A DNA stretch of 64,000 bases from a virus, in the IMG/VR virus record IMGVR_UViG_3300028394_000055, positions 28,632 to 92,631 of that record. One strand, written 5' to 3'. Positions 37,737-47,690 of this stretch are shown one piece after another. The stretch's first letter is position 1. Every line of letters begins with the position of its first letter. The notes under the pieces were generated by a model. That model worked only from the letters and a program-made list of their open reading frames with translations, was not told where the DNA came from and did not search any database. Both the position numbers and the translations under genes were made by a program.

Positions 37737-39232
37737 TGATAATAGCCCTTGCATGGAGTAAAAATCCCGATATAGACAAACTAATGACGTTTGAAGATGA
37801 TCCCTTTGGGGAATTTGAACCCGAGCCATGGGACAGCCGTTATCAATTAGTTTGGTATATTGATCCTAGATTTAATCCATTACCTGATAAAGTTTGGGCT
37901 GTCAGTTGCAAACCCATTGGCAGACCTATTGAAGGTGTTAAAGATATGGGTTATCTTGTTCCAAAAGTTAATATTGAATACAACAATGAACTACCGGACC
38001 TGGGTGTTGACTTTGATAAATGTTGTCCTGCCTTTTGGGAACTTGAAAATGAAATAGCATGGGAACTTGACCCTGCATGTACATTGGATGAAAGAATATG
38101 GGTAGTAAGAATGTCGCCTGCCTATAGAAAACCCAAAAACTGGGTATGGTATGGTACAATAACTCCTGAATATCATGTAGAGTATAATCCCAAATTACCT
38201 GTAATGGATTATGATGTAGATTATGTTATACCATATCACGATTTTACATTTGAACACGTATGGATGCTTGATCGTAAACACTTACAACATGATGAAGATG
38301 ACATATGGGCATTTAAAATTTGTGTAACACCCGACATAGAAGGTAGTAAAAACATAGACTATATAAGTCCTATACATACTGTAGAATATAATCCAGAGTT
38401 GCCTAAATTCAATTTAGATATTGATTATGTTATACCATGGTATGATTTATCATATAGCCATGTATGGAATGTTGCTGGGGAGGAGAAGATATGGGCCATA
38501 GCATTGTCAACCACTAATCCTTCTGTAGGTATTAAAGAAATGCCCAATATAATTCCTGCATTATCTGACAACTTGGATGTAATTTTTATAAGTTATTATG
38601 AACTTAATGCAGAAAAAAATTGGCAACGAGTATTAAAAAAAGCACCTTGGGCTAAACGTATAAATGGAGTTAAAGGTATATTCGAAGCGCATAAAGCAGC
38701 AGCCAAAATATCGTCAACTGATATGTTTTACATAGTAGATGGAGATGCATATCTAGTAGATGATTGGGAATTTAATTTTCAACCTGGCGTATTTGATCGA
38801 AACTGTGCTTACGTATGGAGTAGTCGAAATCCTGTTAATAGTTTGACTTATGCTCACGGTGGTGTTAAACTGTTTAATAAGAATATTCTTATGAGTAAAA
38901 AGAAGTGGACAACTCTCGATATGTTCACTGGTATAATGCCAAAAATAAAAGTAGAAGAAAAAATTAGTTGTTTTACAAATTTCAACGTGGATGAGTTTTC
39001 GACATGGCGAAGTGCATTTAGAGAATGTACTAAACTCTATAAAAATAATCAAATGAGTAAAATCAACGAATGGTTAAGATCAAATACTAAGAAAAAATTT
39101 GGTAGTTATGCAGTGTTAGGTGCGGTCAATGCCTGCCAATATGCTAAAGAATTTTTAAATGATAATGATGCATTGTTGATGATCAATGACTACGATTGGT
39201 TGAAAGAATATTTTAATAAAATGAAAGCGTGA
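37736..39232 (+). CDS. Repeat protein fused to glycosyltransferase-like domain
   Basis: 498 residues. The first ~280 residues are four imperfect repeats of 60-70 aa, each with a core like VEYNPELPKFNLDIDYVIPW and a conserved HVW/KIWA segment. The last ~220 residues resemble a glycosyltransferase: DVIFISYYELNAEKNWQRVL and a DxD-type MFYIVDGDAYLVDDW. The repeats may bind the acceptor or virion. Opens the decoration island. Confidence 0.8.
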   Translation: MIIALAWSKNPDIDKLMTFEDDPFGEFEPEPWDSRYQLVWYIDPRFNPLPDKVWAVSCKPIGRPIEGVKDMGYLVPKVNIEYNNELPDLGVDFDKCCPAFWELENEIAWELDPACTLDERIWVVRMSPAYRKPKNWVWYGTITPEYHVEYNPKLPVMDYDVDYVIPYHDFTFEHVWMLDRKHLQHDEDDIWAFKICVTPDIEGSKNIDYISPIHTVEYNPELPKFNLDIDYVIPWYDLSYSHVWNVAGEEKIWAIALSTTNPSVGIKEMPNIIPALSDNLDVIFISYYELNAEKNWQRVLKKAPWAKRINGVKGIFEAHKAAAKISSTDMFYIVDGDAYLVDDWEFNFQPGVFDRNCAYVWSSRNPVNSLTYAHGGVKLFNKNILMSKKKWTTLDMFTGIMPKIKVEEKISCFTNFNVDEFSTWRSAFRECTKLYKNNQMSKINEWLRSNTKKKFGSYAVLGAVNACQYAKEFLNDNDALLMINDYDWLKEYFNKMKA

Positions 39233-39236
39233 TAAA

Positions 39237-40619
39237 ATGTCAGAGCCACAAAATGTTAGGATTAAAAAAATAATTCCTATTATAAATGCAATAAGCCCTA
39301 CCTTTTGTTTGGCTAAATGGCACCACGTAACTTTATATCTACAAACCGGAGAGACACATAGTTGTTATCATCCTACTCCACATAAAATTGATTTAGATGA
39401 ACTTGAAAACAATCCAAGTGCATTACACAATACATCTCATAAAAAATTAGAGCGTAAAGAAATGTTAGAAGGTATAGAAACTAAAGGATGTCAATATTGT
39501 TGGAATATTGAGGATATGGGAACTGATTACATAAGTGATAGACATATACGTAATGCCAGCATTTTTACAGAAGAAAGATTTAAGAATGTAGTGGATGGTC
39601 CATGGAATCAAAATGTAAATCCAGAATATGTTGAGATTAGTTTTGGCAATGAGTGCAATTTTAAATGTGGATATTGTCATCCTAAAGCCAGCAGCAGATT
39701 TTATAATGAAATAAAAGAATACGGTCCTGTTACTAAAGTAAAAAATCATCGATGTGATATTGATTGGATGGATTTGTATGAAAGAGAAGAATTTAATCCT
39801 TATGTAGATGCTTGGTGGGAATGGTGGCCTGAAATGCGTAAAACGTTAAACATTTTACGTATTACAGGAGGTGAACCTCTCATGCATAAAAGCACATGGA
39901 GACTATTAGATAGTTTAAAAGTAGACCCTATGCCTGCTCTCGAATTAAACATTAACAGTAATCTAGGAGTTAAATCTAAATTAGTTGATAAGATGATTAC
40001 TAATATTAACACACTTATTGACAACAATGGTATAAAACAATTTAAATTGTTTACCAGCATCGACACTTGGGGACCTAGAGCAGAATATATTCGAACAGGG
40101 TTGGATTTAACATTATGGGAAAGTAATTTAGATAGATATTTAAAATCTACTGGAAACCCTATTAGTTTCATGATTACTTTTAATATATTGTCAGTTACAA
40201 CTTTTAAAGAGTTGCTATCTAAAATTTTAGAATGGCGATCTATATATAATCAATACAATAAGACTAGTCAATTTCAAATGATTACATTTGACACACCATA
40301 TTTGAAAGAACCATTGCAGTATGACATGAACATTTTACCTAAAGAAGAATTTATGCCTTATATGTTAGATTCTTTAAAATTTATGGAAGAGAATACAGAT
40401 AGTTCAAATGTTAATAAATTTTCTCAAGTTGAATTTGAAAAATTTAGAAGAGTAGTTGACTATATGCAAACTACTGATTACGGACAAGATAAAATAAATG
40501 AAGGTCGCAAAGATTTCTATCATTGGTTTATAGAGATTGATAAAAGAAGGGGAACTGACTTCCTATTAACATTTCCTGAGATGGGAGATTTTTTAAAAGA
40601 TATAAAAAATGATATTTAA
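39237..40619 (+). CDS. Radical SAM enzyme, twitch/SPASM-like
   Basis: 460 residues. The [4Fe-4S] motif is Cys140-x3-Cys144-x2-Cys147 (CNFKCGYC), and the SAM motif GGEP is at 211-214. Additional cysteines Cys43, Cys85 and Cys88 lie N-terminal and might hold an auxiliary cluster. Reaction unknown; such phage enzymes sit with sugar-modification genes. Needs Fe-S clusters, which the phage's own Isc-type genes could help supply. Confidence 0.88.
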   Translation: MSEPQNVRIKKIIPIINAISPTFCLAKWHHVTLYLQTGETHSCYHPTPHKIDLDELENNPSALHNTSHKKLERKEMLEGIETKGCQYCWNIEDMGTDYISDRHIRNASIFTEERFKNVVDGPWNQNVNPEYVEISFGNECNFKCGYCHPKASSRFYNEIKEYGPVTKVKNHRCDIDWMDLYEREEFNPYVDAWWEWWPEMRKTLNILRITGGEPLMHKSTWRLLDSLKVDPMPALELNINSNLGVKSKLVDKMITNINTLIDNNGIKQFKLFTSIDTWGPRAEYIRTGLDLTLWESNLDRYLKSTGNPISFMITFNILSVTTFKELLSKILEWRSIYNQYNKTSQFQMITFDTPYLKEPLQYDMNILPKEEFMPYMLDSLKFMEENTDSSNVNKFSQVEFEKFRRVVDYMQTTDYGQDKINEGRKDFYHWFIEIDKRRGTDFLLTFPEMGDFLKDIKNDI

Positions 40620-41802
40620 TGAAAATTGGTATCATAAACTTTTTAGTCAAGGACATCAGCAACCTTCTAAATCAATAATGCAAGAATATTCTTTTGAAGT
40701 AAGTATACTGTCAAAATCGTTAGAAAATAATAAGAATTATTGGTATGTAGAGTTTCATGGACCCAATGAATTAGAACTATTACCTACGATAGTCCCTGGA
40801 TCTATATTAAACTTGCTGAGAAGTAAAAAACTTAATTTGTTACTAGGAAATTCAAATGAGTCCTTCCATTCTATAATAGAACAAATTTATAAAATAGCAA
40901 TAGACCATTTAAAAATACCAGAAGAATGTATTACACTGGTCTCCGGATCTGCAGATATATTATCAGAAATTAAAAATGTGTCTACATCATATAATAGACA
41001 AGAGATTAAAGCAATTTGGTCTTCAATATTTGAGGCTCGATTAAGAGAATATATAGATTATAGACCTAATTTAAATATCAAACTACAAAATAAAAATTAT
41101 AATAAAAAATTTTTAAATTTTAATCGTCGATGGAGATTACATAGGCCGTTATTTGTTGCTTTGATGTTTTCTAAGAATTTGTTAGATTTAGGTTATATTA
41201 GTTTGGCTAATAGTGATGACAATAAAAACTGGAACAACGTTTGGGAAGAGTTAATAAAATTTAATTCATTGCCATATAACAAAACATGCCCAAACATAAC
41301 ACATTTATTAGAAACAAATAAAGATAAAATATTAGAACTCCCAGAAATGTATTTAGATACAGATGAATTAGTAGATAATAAATTTCTTCCTGATACTTCT
41401 TCTGATGTGTATTACACTAATAGTTATTTTAGTATAATAAGTGAAACTAATTTTTATACTTCATTTGATCATTATGAAAAAGGGCGATTCCTTACTGAAA
41501 AGATATTTAAATCTGTTTATTACAAGCATCCTTTTATATTAATATCTACACCAGGTAGCCTTAATTTTTTTAAATCTTTAGGTTATAAAACGTTTGGAGA
41601 ATTTATTAACGAAGATTATGACAATGAGTGTGATGATTACAAAAGAATAATAATGATATTACATGAAGTTGAAAGATTATCAAAATTAAACAATGATCAA
41701 CTTAAAGAATTCATAGAATATGCTCAATCTATATGCGAGTATAACTATCAACATCTTGCTAACAAGAATTACAAAAATAATTTTATTAAATTATTGAATT
41801 AA
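40609..41802 (+). CDS. Putative glycosyltransferase, SEK family member 1
   Basis: 397 residues. Shared family signature: NFNRRWRLHRPLFVALMFSK in the middle, and FLTEKIFKSVYYKHPFILIS...LGYKTFGEFINEDYD near the C terminus. The latter recalls fucosyltransferase-type (GT10-like) donor sites. Overlaps the radical SAM gene by 11 nt. Enzyme class is inferred. Confidence 0.75.
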   Translation: MIFNENWYHKLFSQGHQQPSKSIMQEYSFEVSILSKSLENNKNYWYVEFHGPNELELLPTIVPGSILNLLRSKKLNLLLGNSNESFHSIIEQIYKIAIDHLKIPEECITLVSGSADILSEIKNVSTSYNRQEIKAIWSSIFEARLREYIDYRPNLNIKLQNKNYNKKFLNFNRRWRLHRPLFVALMFSKNLLDLGYISLANSDDNKNWNNVWEELIKFNSLPYNKTCPNITHLLETNKDKILELPEMYLDTDELVDNKFLPDTSSDVYYTNSYFSIISETNFYTSFDHYEKGRFLTEKIFKSVYYKHPFILISTPGSLNFFKSLGYKTFGEFINEDYDNECDDYKRIIMILHEVERLSKLNNDQLKEFIEYAQSICEYNYQHLANKNYKNNFIKLLN

Positions 41803-42963
41803 TTTTTTTATTTTTAATATTATTTCTAATATTTGAACAATCAAGTATTCGTCATTAAACACTCTATTTCGATTATAACTCAGTAGTTCAGAGTTTTTAT
41901 ATCTCCATTCTATCTGTTGATCCCTAGTTAGCGATTTTAAGTAACTTACTACATCAGACGCACTTACTAACAATTTTTGATATCTTAAAATGTCATCTGG
42001 TTCATCATCGAAACTTAAATCAAAATATGATTCGTAAGTTTTAAATCCTATTAATGGTAATCGTTTGTTAATTCCTTTTTGTCCCCATATTATCATTGGC
42101 TGAAAATTAAACATAGGTTTTAATATTTTTTCAGAATAAAACAAAGAAGTTTCATTTTGATTTACGCACAGTGTTTCGTTTACAATACTAAATGCCGTTG
42201 AAAAGTGTAGATCTGATAAATGACCAGTTGGATTATTAATATGAAATGTATCACCATCTGCAAAGAATGGTAGTTTTTTTTTAAAATTATTAAAATCGTC
42301 AATTGTAACGTTCAATCTTTCTAATAAAAACGGAGAAGGTTGAAAATCATCAAGTTTATCTTGACTTACAATACATTCATCAAATATATCTGATCTGCTT
42401 AACATAAAGTGTCCCCAAACTCGATGTTCTCGATTTCTTCTAGACAAACTAAGCACTAATTTTTTAAATTTTTTATAACATAAATTTTTTGAAGTTACTA
42501 TATCTTCTGCATCAAATATATGCATCTCGTTAATATTTTGAAACATCATACTTAACAAAAATATAGGAGTTACGTTAATATCTGTTTTAAATTTAACTGT
42601 TTCTAGGTTTCCTGTTAACAAAAATATTTTTTTTGGATTTATATTGTATATTCTACAACTACTTTCAAATGACTTTGATAATATTTCTATCTCTTCACTA
42701 TATCCTTCAAATGTTCTATCAAAAAACATTACAGTATTTTTATCATTTGCTAGTCTGTCAATAGTATCTTTATCAAAATATTGAAATAGATCAATCTCGG
42801 GCGTTAAGTTTTGTCCATAACCTATTAATATGTTGAAGTATGATACATTTTCCAACTCTTCTAAAAGCAACGTGGGAAATCTACTGTTTAAATATCTAGT
42901 AAATGTTGTACCGGTTTCTCGAATATAATCATTTTCGATTACTTTAGCAAATATATGTTCCAT
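41791..42963 (-). CDS. Putative glycosyltransferase, SEK family member 2
   Basis: 390 residues from ATG 42963; the frame extends to ATG 42987, but that lies upstream of the late-type box GATAAATA (42975-42968). Family motifs: LSLSRRNREHRVWGHFMLSR and FYSEKILKPMFNFQPMIIWG, then IGFKTYESYFDLSFDDE. The only minus-strand gene of the island; tail-to-tail overlap of 12 nt with member 1. Confidence 0.75.
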   Translation of the reverse strand: MEHIFAKVIENDYIRETGTTFTRYLNSRFPTLLLEELENVSYFNILIGYGQNLTPEIDLFQYFDKDTIDRLANDKNTVMFFDRTFEGYSEEIEILSKSFESSCRIYNINPKKIFLLTGNLETVKFKTDINVTPIFLLSMMFQNINEMHIFDAEDIVTSKNLCYKKFKKLVLSLSRRNREHRVWGHFMLSRSDIFDECIVSQDKLDDFQPSPFLLERLNVTIDDFNNFKKKLPFFADGDTFHINNPTGHLSDLHFSTAFSIVNETLCVNQNETSLFYSEKILKPMFNFQPMIIWGQKGINKRLPLIGFKTYESYFDLSFDDEPDDILRYQKLLVSASDVVSYLKSLTRDQQIEWRYKNSELLSYNRNRVFNDEYLIVQILEIILKIKKLIQ

Positions 42964-42967
42964 GAGG

Positions 42968-42984
42968 TATTTATCGAATAAATA
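42968..42984. promoter_or_regulatory. Divergent pair of late-type boxes
   Basis: GTATTTATCGAATAAATAC is a near palindrome giving AATAAATA on + (42977-42984, 8 nt before ATG 42993) and GATAAATA on minus (42975-42968, 4 nt before ATG 42963). Confidence 0.55.
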
Positions 42985-42992
42985 CATACATA

Positions 42993-44333
42993 ATGAATTT
43001 TATTAACTACAAGTTTGAAACTTTTAATTGTACTCCAACTGATCGAATATCTGAAGCCTTGTTTGGGAGACGTCTAGCAAATTTCTTAAAATACAATGTT
43101 ATAAAAAACTCAGGTGGTAACCCTACATATAGATCTTCCCATTTGGTTGAAAGTTTTTTCTTTTATGACGAGAATAATACTACGGATTTAGATAGGGGAG
43201 CAGCCTTTCCTGTAGAATCTGACGTACCGTTAAACTATATTATTTCGTTAGGGGTAGCAGATGCACCTAATGATTGGGCAGGTAAAAGAATAAAATGGCC
43301 GCCATCTGTTTTTAAATTACTTAATCCTACATATCTACAAGATCTACAAAACAAAAAGGCTTTATTCTTAATAGATCAATCATTGGAAGGCTATCACAAA
43401 ACTTGGTTGTGGGAATGGTTCCATGAGGAATGTAGCAAATATCAAATTGATCCATCTGCAATTATTTACGCAACTGGAAATCAAGCAGCATCAGATGATT
43501 ACAACACGTGGCATGAAATAAATGCTGGCAATTCAAAAAAACTTAAAATTATTCCTTCCATAGCACTGTCAATGCCTGTTTATAAACATTATCAAATATA
43601 TAATTTTGATATTAAATTTACAGAATTATTATCTCATAAAAAAGAAAACATTCAAAACATTTCACTATACGATTGTATTAATTTTAAGTTTAGAACACAA
43701 CGTATTATAAATTTTTTACATTTAATAAATGAAAATTTAATAGATGATGGCAAAATAAGCATAGGATCTCTATTAGAAGTTTTTCATAAACGTCATTTAT
43801 CTGTAACAGAATATAATTTGCCATCTGATATAATTTTTAAAATACCTGATAAAGAAAATTGGATAGCAGGAGACCCTAACACTCAAAAGTTCGGCGATCT
43901 CATCGCTAGAATATTAAAAGATGTTTATGCAAATACATGGGTATCTTTAGTAACAGAGTCATCATTTTTTAAAGAAGAAAATACAGTTTTTATTAGCGAA
44001 AAAACTTTTAAACCTATTGCATGTATGCAACCATTTATTATATTAGGTAGTAAAGGTACACTGAAATATTTAAGAAAACTTGGATATAAGACATTTGATG
44101 GATTTATCGACGAATCATATGATGACTGTGAAGATGTAGATAGATTTGCTGCTATTATTAAATCATTAAAACAAATAAAAAATATTTCAGATAAAGTTGC
44201 ATGGTATGAATCTATGCAAGAGATATTAGAACATAATCACAAACTATTCTTATCAATAGGCACATCAAAATCTATCGAACATTTGGAAGTTATTAAATAC
44301 TATAACAACTATTTTAAGGAATCACATGTTTAA
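42993..44333 (+). CDS. Putative glycosyltransferase, SEK family member 3
   Basis: 446 residues, the longest member. C-terminal signature FISEKTFKPIACMQPFIILG, then LGYKTFDGFIDESYDD. The central RR/HR motif is weaker (FKFRTQRIINFLHLI). The N-terminal part differs from the others, suggesting a different acceptor. Followed at an 8-nt overlap by an SGNH hydrolase. Confidence 0.75.
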   Translation: MNFINYKFETFNCTPTDRISEALFGRRLANFLKYNVIKNSGGNPTYRSSHLVESFFFYDENNTTDLDRGAAFPVESDVPLNYIISLGVADAPNDWAGKRIKWPPSVFKLLNPTYLQDLQNKKALFLIDQSLEGYHKTWLWEWFHEECSKYQIDPSAIIYATGNQAASDDYNTWHEINAGNSKKLKIIPSIALSMPVYKHYQIYNFDIKFTELLSHKKENIQNISLYDCINFKFRTQRIINFLHLINENLIDDGKISIGSLLEVFHKRHLSVTEYNLPSDIIFKIPDKENWIAGDPNTQKFGDLIARILKDVYANTWVSLVTESSFFKEENTVFISEKTFKPIACMQPFIILGSKGTLKYLRKLGYKTFDGFIDESYDDCEDVDRFAAIIKSLKQIKNISDKVAWYESMQEILEHNHKLFLSIGTSKSIEHLEVIKYYNNYFKESHV

Positions 44334-45210
44334 TGATCTTGCAGACACTATCAATACAGGCGATAATGTTATTATTGCCTTAGGAGATAGTTTTACCCAA
44401 GGAGTAGGGGCTTACAGTTTACAATCTTGGGAAGATTCACTTAGAATTGGAAAAGGAAATGAGTTCAATCTCTCAGCAACTTATTTTCGAAAAGAACAAC
44501 ATAACAATAATTGGGCAGCACAACTAAGAAACAAATATTTTCCTGATTACAAAGTTTGGAATTTAGGAATTAATGGTACAGGCAATCGGGGAACAATAAA
44601 AGAATTATATTTAAATCCTTTACCAAAAAAATTAGGAAATGTTATAGTAATATTAATGGCAACAGGACTTGAAAGGTTTGATTTTCTTAAAAAAAGTAAA
44701 GAAACTGGTGGGCTTTATAATCATCAAAAATGGCAAACAATATGGCCTGTTGAAAGTAATCGAGGTGAAATCTCTGTCATAGAAACAGCATATCAAAATT
44801 TGTTGTATTCAAAAAGAATAATAGCCACCGAATTTTTAATGAATGTTGCTGAGGCTCAACATGTATGTAAAGCACGAGATTATAAATTTTTGTTTGGATC
44901 TGCATTCGATGATCGTGTGAATAAAGAAATATTAACCAGATTGTTAGATGATGATCACGCTTATATAGATATAGTTAACTGGAATGACTTTGTAAAACCA
45001 GAAGATGATCCTGCCTTTATGGAAATGTTGATAAGATTAGAAGGCGATCCTAGATTTAATGATTTTTTTGAATTTCAAAATAAAAAAATAATAGACACTA
45101 TGAAAATGCCATTAAGATACATAACACCATGTATGCATTGGACTATTGAAGGTCAATCGGTAGTTGCTGATGTTTTATATAAAGAAATAAAAAAAAGAAG
45201 AATAGCATGA
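44326..45210 (+). CDS. SGNH/GDSL-type hydrolase 1
   Basis: 294 residues. Block I VIIALGDSFTQGVGAYSL holds the nucleophile Ser; block III-like GINGTGNRG; the C-terminal CMHWTIEGQSVVAD probably gives the catalytic His. SGNH enzymes act as esterases or, on glycans, as O-acetyl or other acyl hydrolases/transferases. Overlaps genes on both sides. Confidence 0.8.
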   Translation: MFNDLADTINTGDNVIIALGDSFTQGVGAYSLQSWEDSLRIGKGNEFNLSATYFRKEQHNNNWAAQLRNKYFPDYKVWNLGINGTGNRGTIKELYLNPLPKKLGNVIVILMATGLERFDFLKKSKETGGLYNHQKWQTIWPVESNRGEISVIETAYQNLLYSKRIIATEFLMNVAEAQHVCKARDYKFLFGSAFDDRVNKEILTRLLDDDHAYIDIVNWNDFVKPEDDPAFMEMLIRLEGDPRFNDFFEFQNKKIIDTMKMPLRYITPCMHWTIEGQSVVADVLYKEIKKRRIA

Positions 45211-46208
45211 AAATATTTGTTACTGGAATTGCAGGATTCTTAGGAAGTCATCTAGCAGAAAGAATGCTTTCACTAGGCCATACTGTTAGTGGAAATGATT
45301 CGTTAGTTGGGGGCTATTTGCATAATATCCCTAAAGATGCAGAATTTTTTAAAATTGATTGCTGTGATATGCAATCAATGATTAAAGCAATGAAAAGCAG
45401 TGACATTGTAATTCATACCGCTGCCACTGCTCATGAAGGTTTAAGTATATTCAGCCCTGCATTCATCACTCGTAATATATATGAAGCAAGTATATCTACA
45501 ATTTCAGCCGCTATTCAATCTAATGTAAAACGATTTGTATTTTGTAGCAGTATGGCTAGATATGGTAATCAACAAGGGCCATTCACAGAAGACATGCAGC
45601 CAACAGGTATTGATCCATACGGCATTGCCAAAGTTGCTGTTGAGAATACATTAAAAGTATTATGTTCTACACATGGAATGGAATGGAATGTAGCAGTTCC
45701 GCATAATATTGTTGGTCCACGGCAAAGATATGATGATCCATTTAGAAATGTAATAAGCATTATGATTAATCGTAATTTACAAGGCAAACCTGCTATTGTT
45801 TATGGTGATGGCTTGCAAACTCGTTGTTTTTCTTATATAGATGATTGTATTCAATGTTTAGAAAAAATAGCACTTGATCCCAATATAAAATTTGAAACGA
45901 TTAATATTGGTCCAGATGAAGGCGAAATTACTATTAAAGAAATGGCAGAACTAGTTGCAGAAGAATGCAATATGACATTACCTTTAATATATATGCCTGA
46001 TAGACCCTGTGAAGTAAAACATGCAACTTGTTCTTCAAATAAAGCAAGACAGTTGCTTAATTATAAAACAAATACAGATTTAAAAACTGCAATTAAATAT
46101 ACTGTAGAATATATAAAAAAACACGGGATCAAAGAGTTTGATTATAATTTTCCATTAGAGATAATAAACAACCAAACACCTAAAACATGGAGTGAAAGAT
46201 TAATATGA
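45207..46208 (+). CDS. NAD-dependent sugar epimerase/dehydratase
   Basis: 333 residues, extended SDR. Rossmann motif GIAGFLG (7-13); catalytic Ser in VFCSSMARYG and Tyr138-x3-Lys142 (YGIAK). Closest in style to UDP-glucose/GlcNAc 4-epimerases. Makes a nucleotide sugar for the island's transferases. Overlaps both neighbours by 4 nt. Confidence 0.88.
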   Translation: MKIFVTGIAGFLGSHLAERMLSLGHTVSGNDSLVGGYLHNIPKDAEFFKIDCCDMQSMIKAMKSSDIVIHTAATAHEGLSIFSPAFITRNIYEASISTISAAIQSNVKRFVFCSSMARYGNQQGPFTEDMQPTGIDPYGIAKVAVENTLKVLCSTHGMEWNVAVPHNIVGPRQRYDDPFRNVISIMINRNLQGKPAIVYGDGLQTRCFSYIDDCIQCLEKIALDPNIKFETINIGPDEGEITIKEMAELVAEECNMTLPLIYMPDRPCEVKHATCSSNKARQLLNYKTNTDLKTAIKYTVEYIKKHGIKEFDYNFPLEIINNQTPKTWSERLI

Positions 46209-46876
46209 GTAGCGATAAACCACATCTAGTTTTAAATTGGATCTTTGATGTTCCAAATTATAAACTTTTTATACAAATTGCAGATGATTTAGAATATGAG
46301 GCAGTCGAAGGTGGCTGTTTAGGATTTATCAAAACGTACAAGGGAGTAGTATCTCATGTATCTTTATTGGATTGGCAAGAAAAAGAGAAATTTTGGATAA
46401 GTGAACATTATGGACATATCTATGGTTATTTTCAACCAGCACATCGAGTAAAAAAACATCCTAAGTGGGGCTGGGATCAAGTTTGTGCAAATGGATTAGG
46501 GCCGGATGGAGAATATCTTGATCACATGCAACGTATGCAAATATTACTAGAAGGAAATGATATGGCATACGTATGGGGCGGCCAAAAGATTCCGTTGTTT
46601 TTGACTCCAGATAAGGGTTTAACTATATATAAACGTATTCCTACAAGAGATGTAAATTATCCTGAAGAAATGATGAAAGATCCTGAAGTTTTTTGGCCGG
46701 AATGGCCGCAGGCTTGTTTAATGCAACCTCGAACAAAAGGTCCTAGACTTAGCAGTTATGCAGAATTGAAAGAAAATGGAGCACCTTCGAATATAATTAA
46801 CAAATGTGCGGCAGGACTTTGGGATGCTCCACCATTTCCTGAATTACAAAAGTGGTACATATACCCAACTAAGTAA
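46205..46876 (+). CDS. Unknown protein of the decoration island
   Basis: 223 residues, Trp/Pro/Tyr-rich: VLNWIFDVPNYKLFIQIADD, EHYGHIYGYFQPAHRVKKHP, GLTIYKRIPTRDVNYPEEMM. No domain recognised. Translationally coupled to the epimerase (ATGA overlap), so probably part of the same pathway. Confidence 0.7.
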   Translation: MSSDKPHLVLNWIFDVPNYKLFIQIADDLEYEAVEGGCLGFIKTYKGVVSHVSLLDWQEKEKFWISEHYGHIYGYFQPAHRVKKHPKWGWDQVCANGLGPDGEYLDHMQRMQILLEGNDMAYVWGGQKIPLFLTPDKGLTIYKRIPTRDVNYPEEMMKDPEVFWPEWPQACLMQPRTKGPRLSSYAELKENGAPSNIINKCAAGLWDAPPFPELQKWYIYPTK

Positions 46877-46877
46877 T

Positions 46878-47690
46878 ATGTATATGAATAAAATAGATTT
46901 TAAAAAATATAAAAGATTCTTTGCATTTGGATGCAGTTTTACTGATTATCACTGGCCAACTTGGGCAAATATTATATCTCAAGAAATACCAAATTCAACT
47001 GTCTTTGGGAAATCTGGCGCAGGAAATTTCTTTATATATCAATCTTTGATTGAGGCAAATATAAGATATAAATTGAATAAAGACGATCTAATTATGGTTA
47101 TGTTTTCAAATGTAACAAGAGAAGATAGATTTATGCGTAGTCGCGGAACTTGGGTAACTCCTGGGAACCTATTTCATCAAAGCGAATATGATGAAAATTT
47201 TATGAAAAACTTATTTTGTCATCACGGATATTTAATGAGAGATTTAAATCTTGTCTATGGTTGTAAAAATATTTTAAATAGTATAGGTTGTGAATATGAA
47301 TTAATGTCTATTGTTCCATTTAATAGTTTAAAGAGTGATGGAGATATGATGGACGATATTGACTATCTTTTAAATTTTCACAAAGATACTATATCTCAAA
47401 TTAAACCTAGTGTACTTGAAGTATTATTTAATAATGATTGGAACACTAGATTGCCTAGACCCAAATATAAAGTTAATTGGACTGACGATCTTTTTGTAGA
47501 TAATCATCCTACCACATTAGAGCATTTTGAATATTTGCAATTGATATTTCCTGAAACAGAATTTTCACAACATACAATAGAGTACGTTAAAAAATATAAT
47601 CAATTAATTTTTGATAAAGATTTTAGTGACGACACATCAAAACACGATAAAAAATTAAGCAGTCGATTGGGCGTAACATATTATGAATAG
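46878..47690 (+). CDS. SGNH hydrolase-like protein 2
   Basis: 270 residues from ATG 46878. FFAFGCSFTDYHWPTWANII carries the block I Ser, VFGKSGAGNFF is block II/III, and DNHPTTLEHFEYL is block V with the Asp-His dyad. Likely acyl hydrolase or acyltransferase on a sugar. One base after the previous gene, 8-nt overlap with the next. Confidence 0.78.
   Translation: MYMNKIDFKKYKRFFAFGCSFTDYHWPTWANIISQEIPNSTVFGKSGAGNFFIYQSLIEANIRYKLNKDDLIMVMFSNVTREDRFMRSRGTWVTPGNLFHQSEYDENFMKNLFCHHGYLMRDLNLVYGCKNILNSIGCEYELMSIVPFNSLKSDGDMMDDIDYLLNFHKDTISQIKPSVLEVLFNNDWNTRLPRPKYKVNWTDDLFVDNHPTTLEHFEYLQLIFPETEFSQHTIEYVKKYNQLIFDKDFSDDTSKHDKKLSSRLGVTYYE

Noticed and set aside
41791-42987. ATG 42987 as the start of SEK family member 2
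   Set aside because: It lies upstream of the minus-strand GATAAATA box, so a transcript from that box would not include it. ATG 42963 is preferred.
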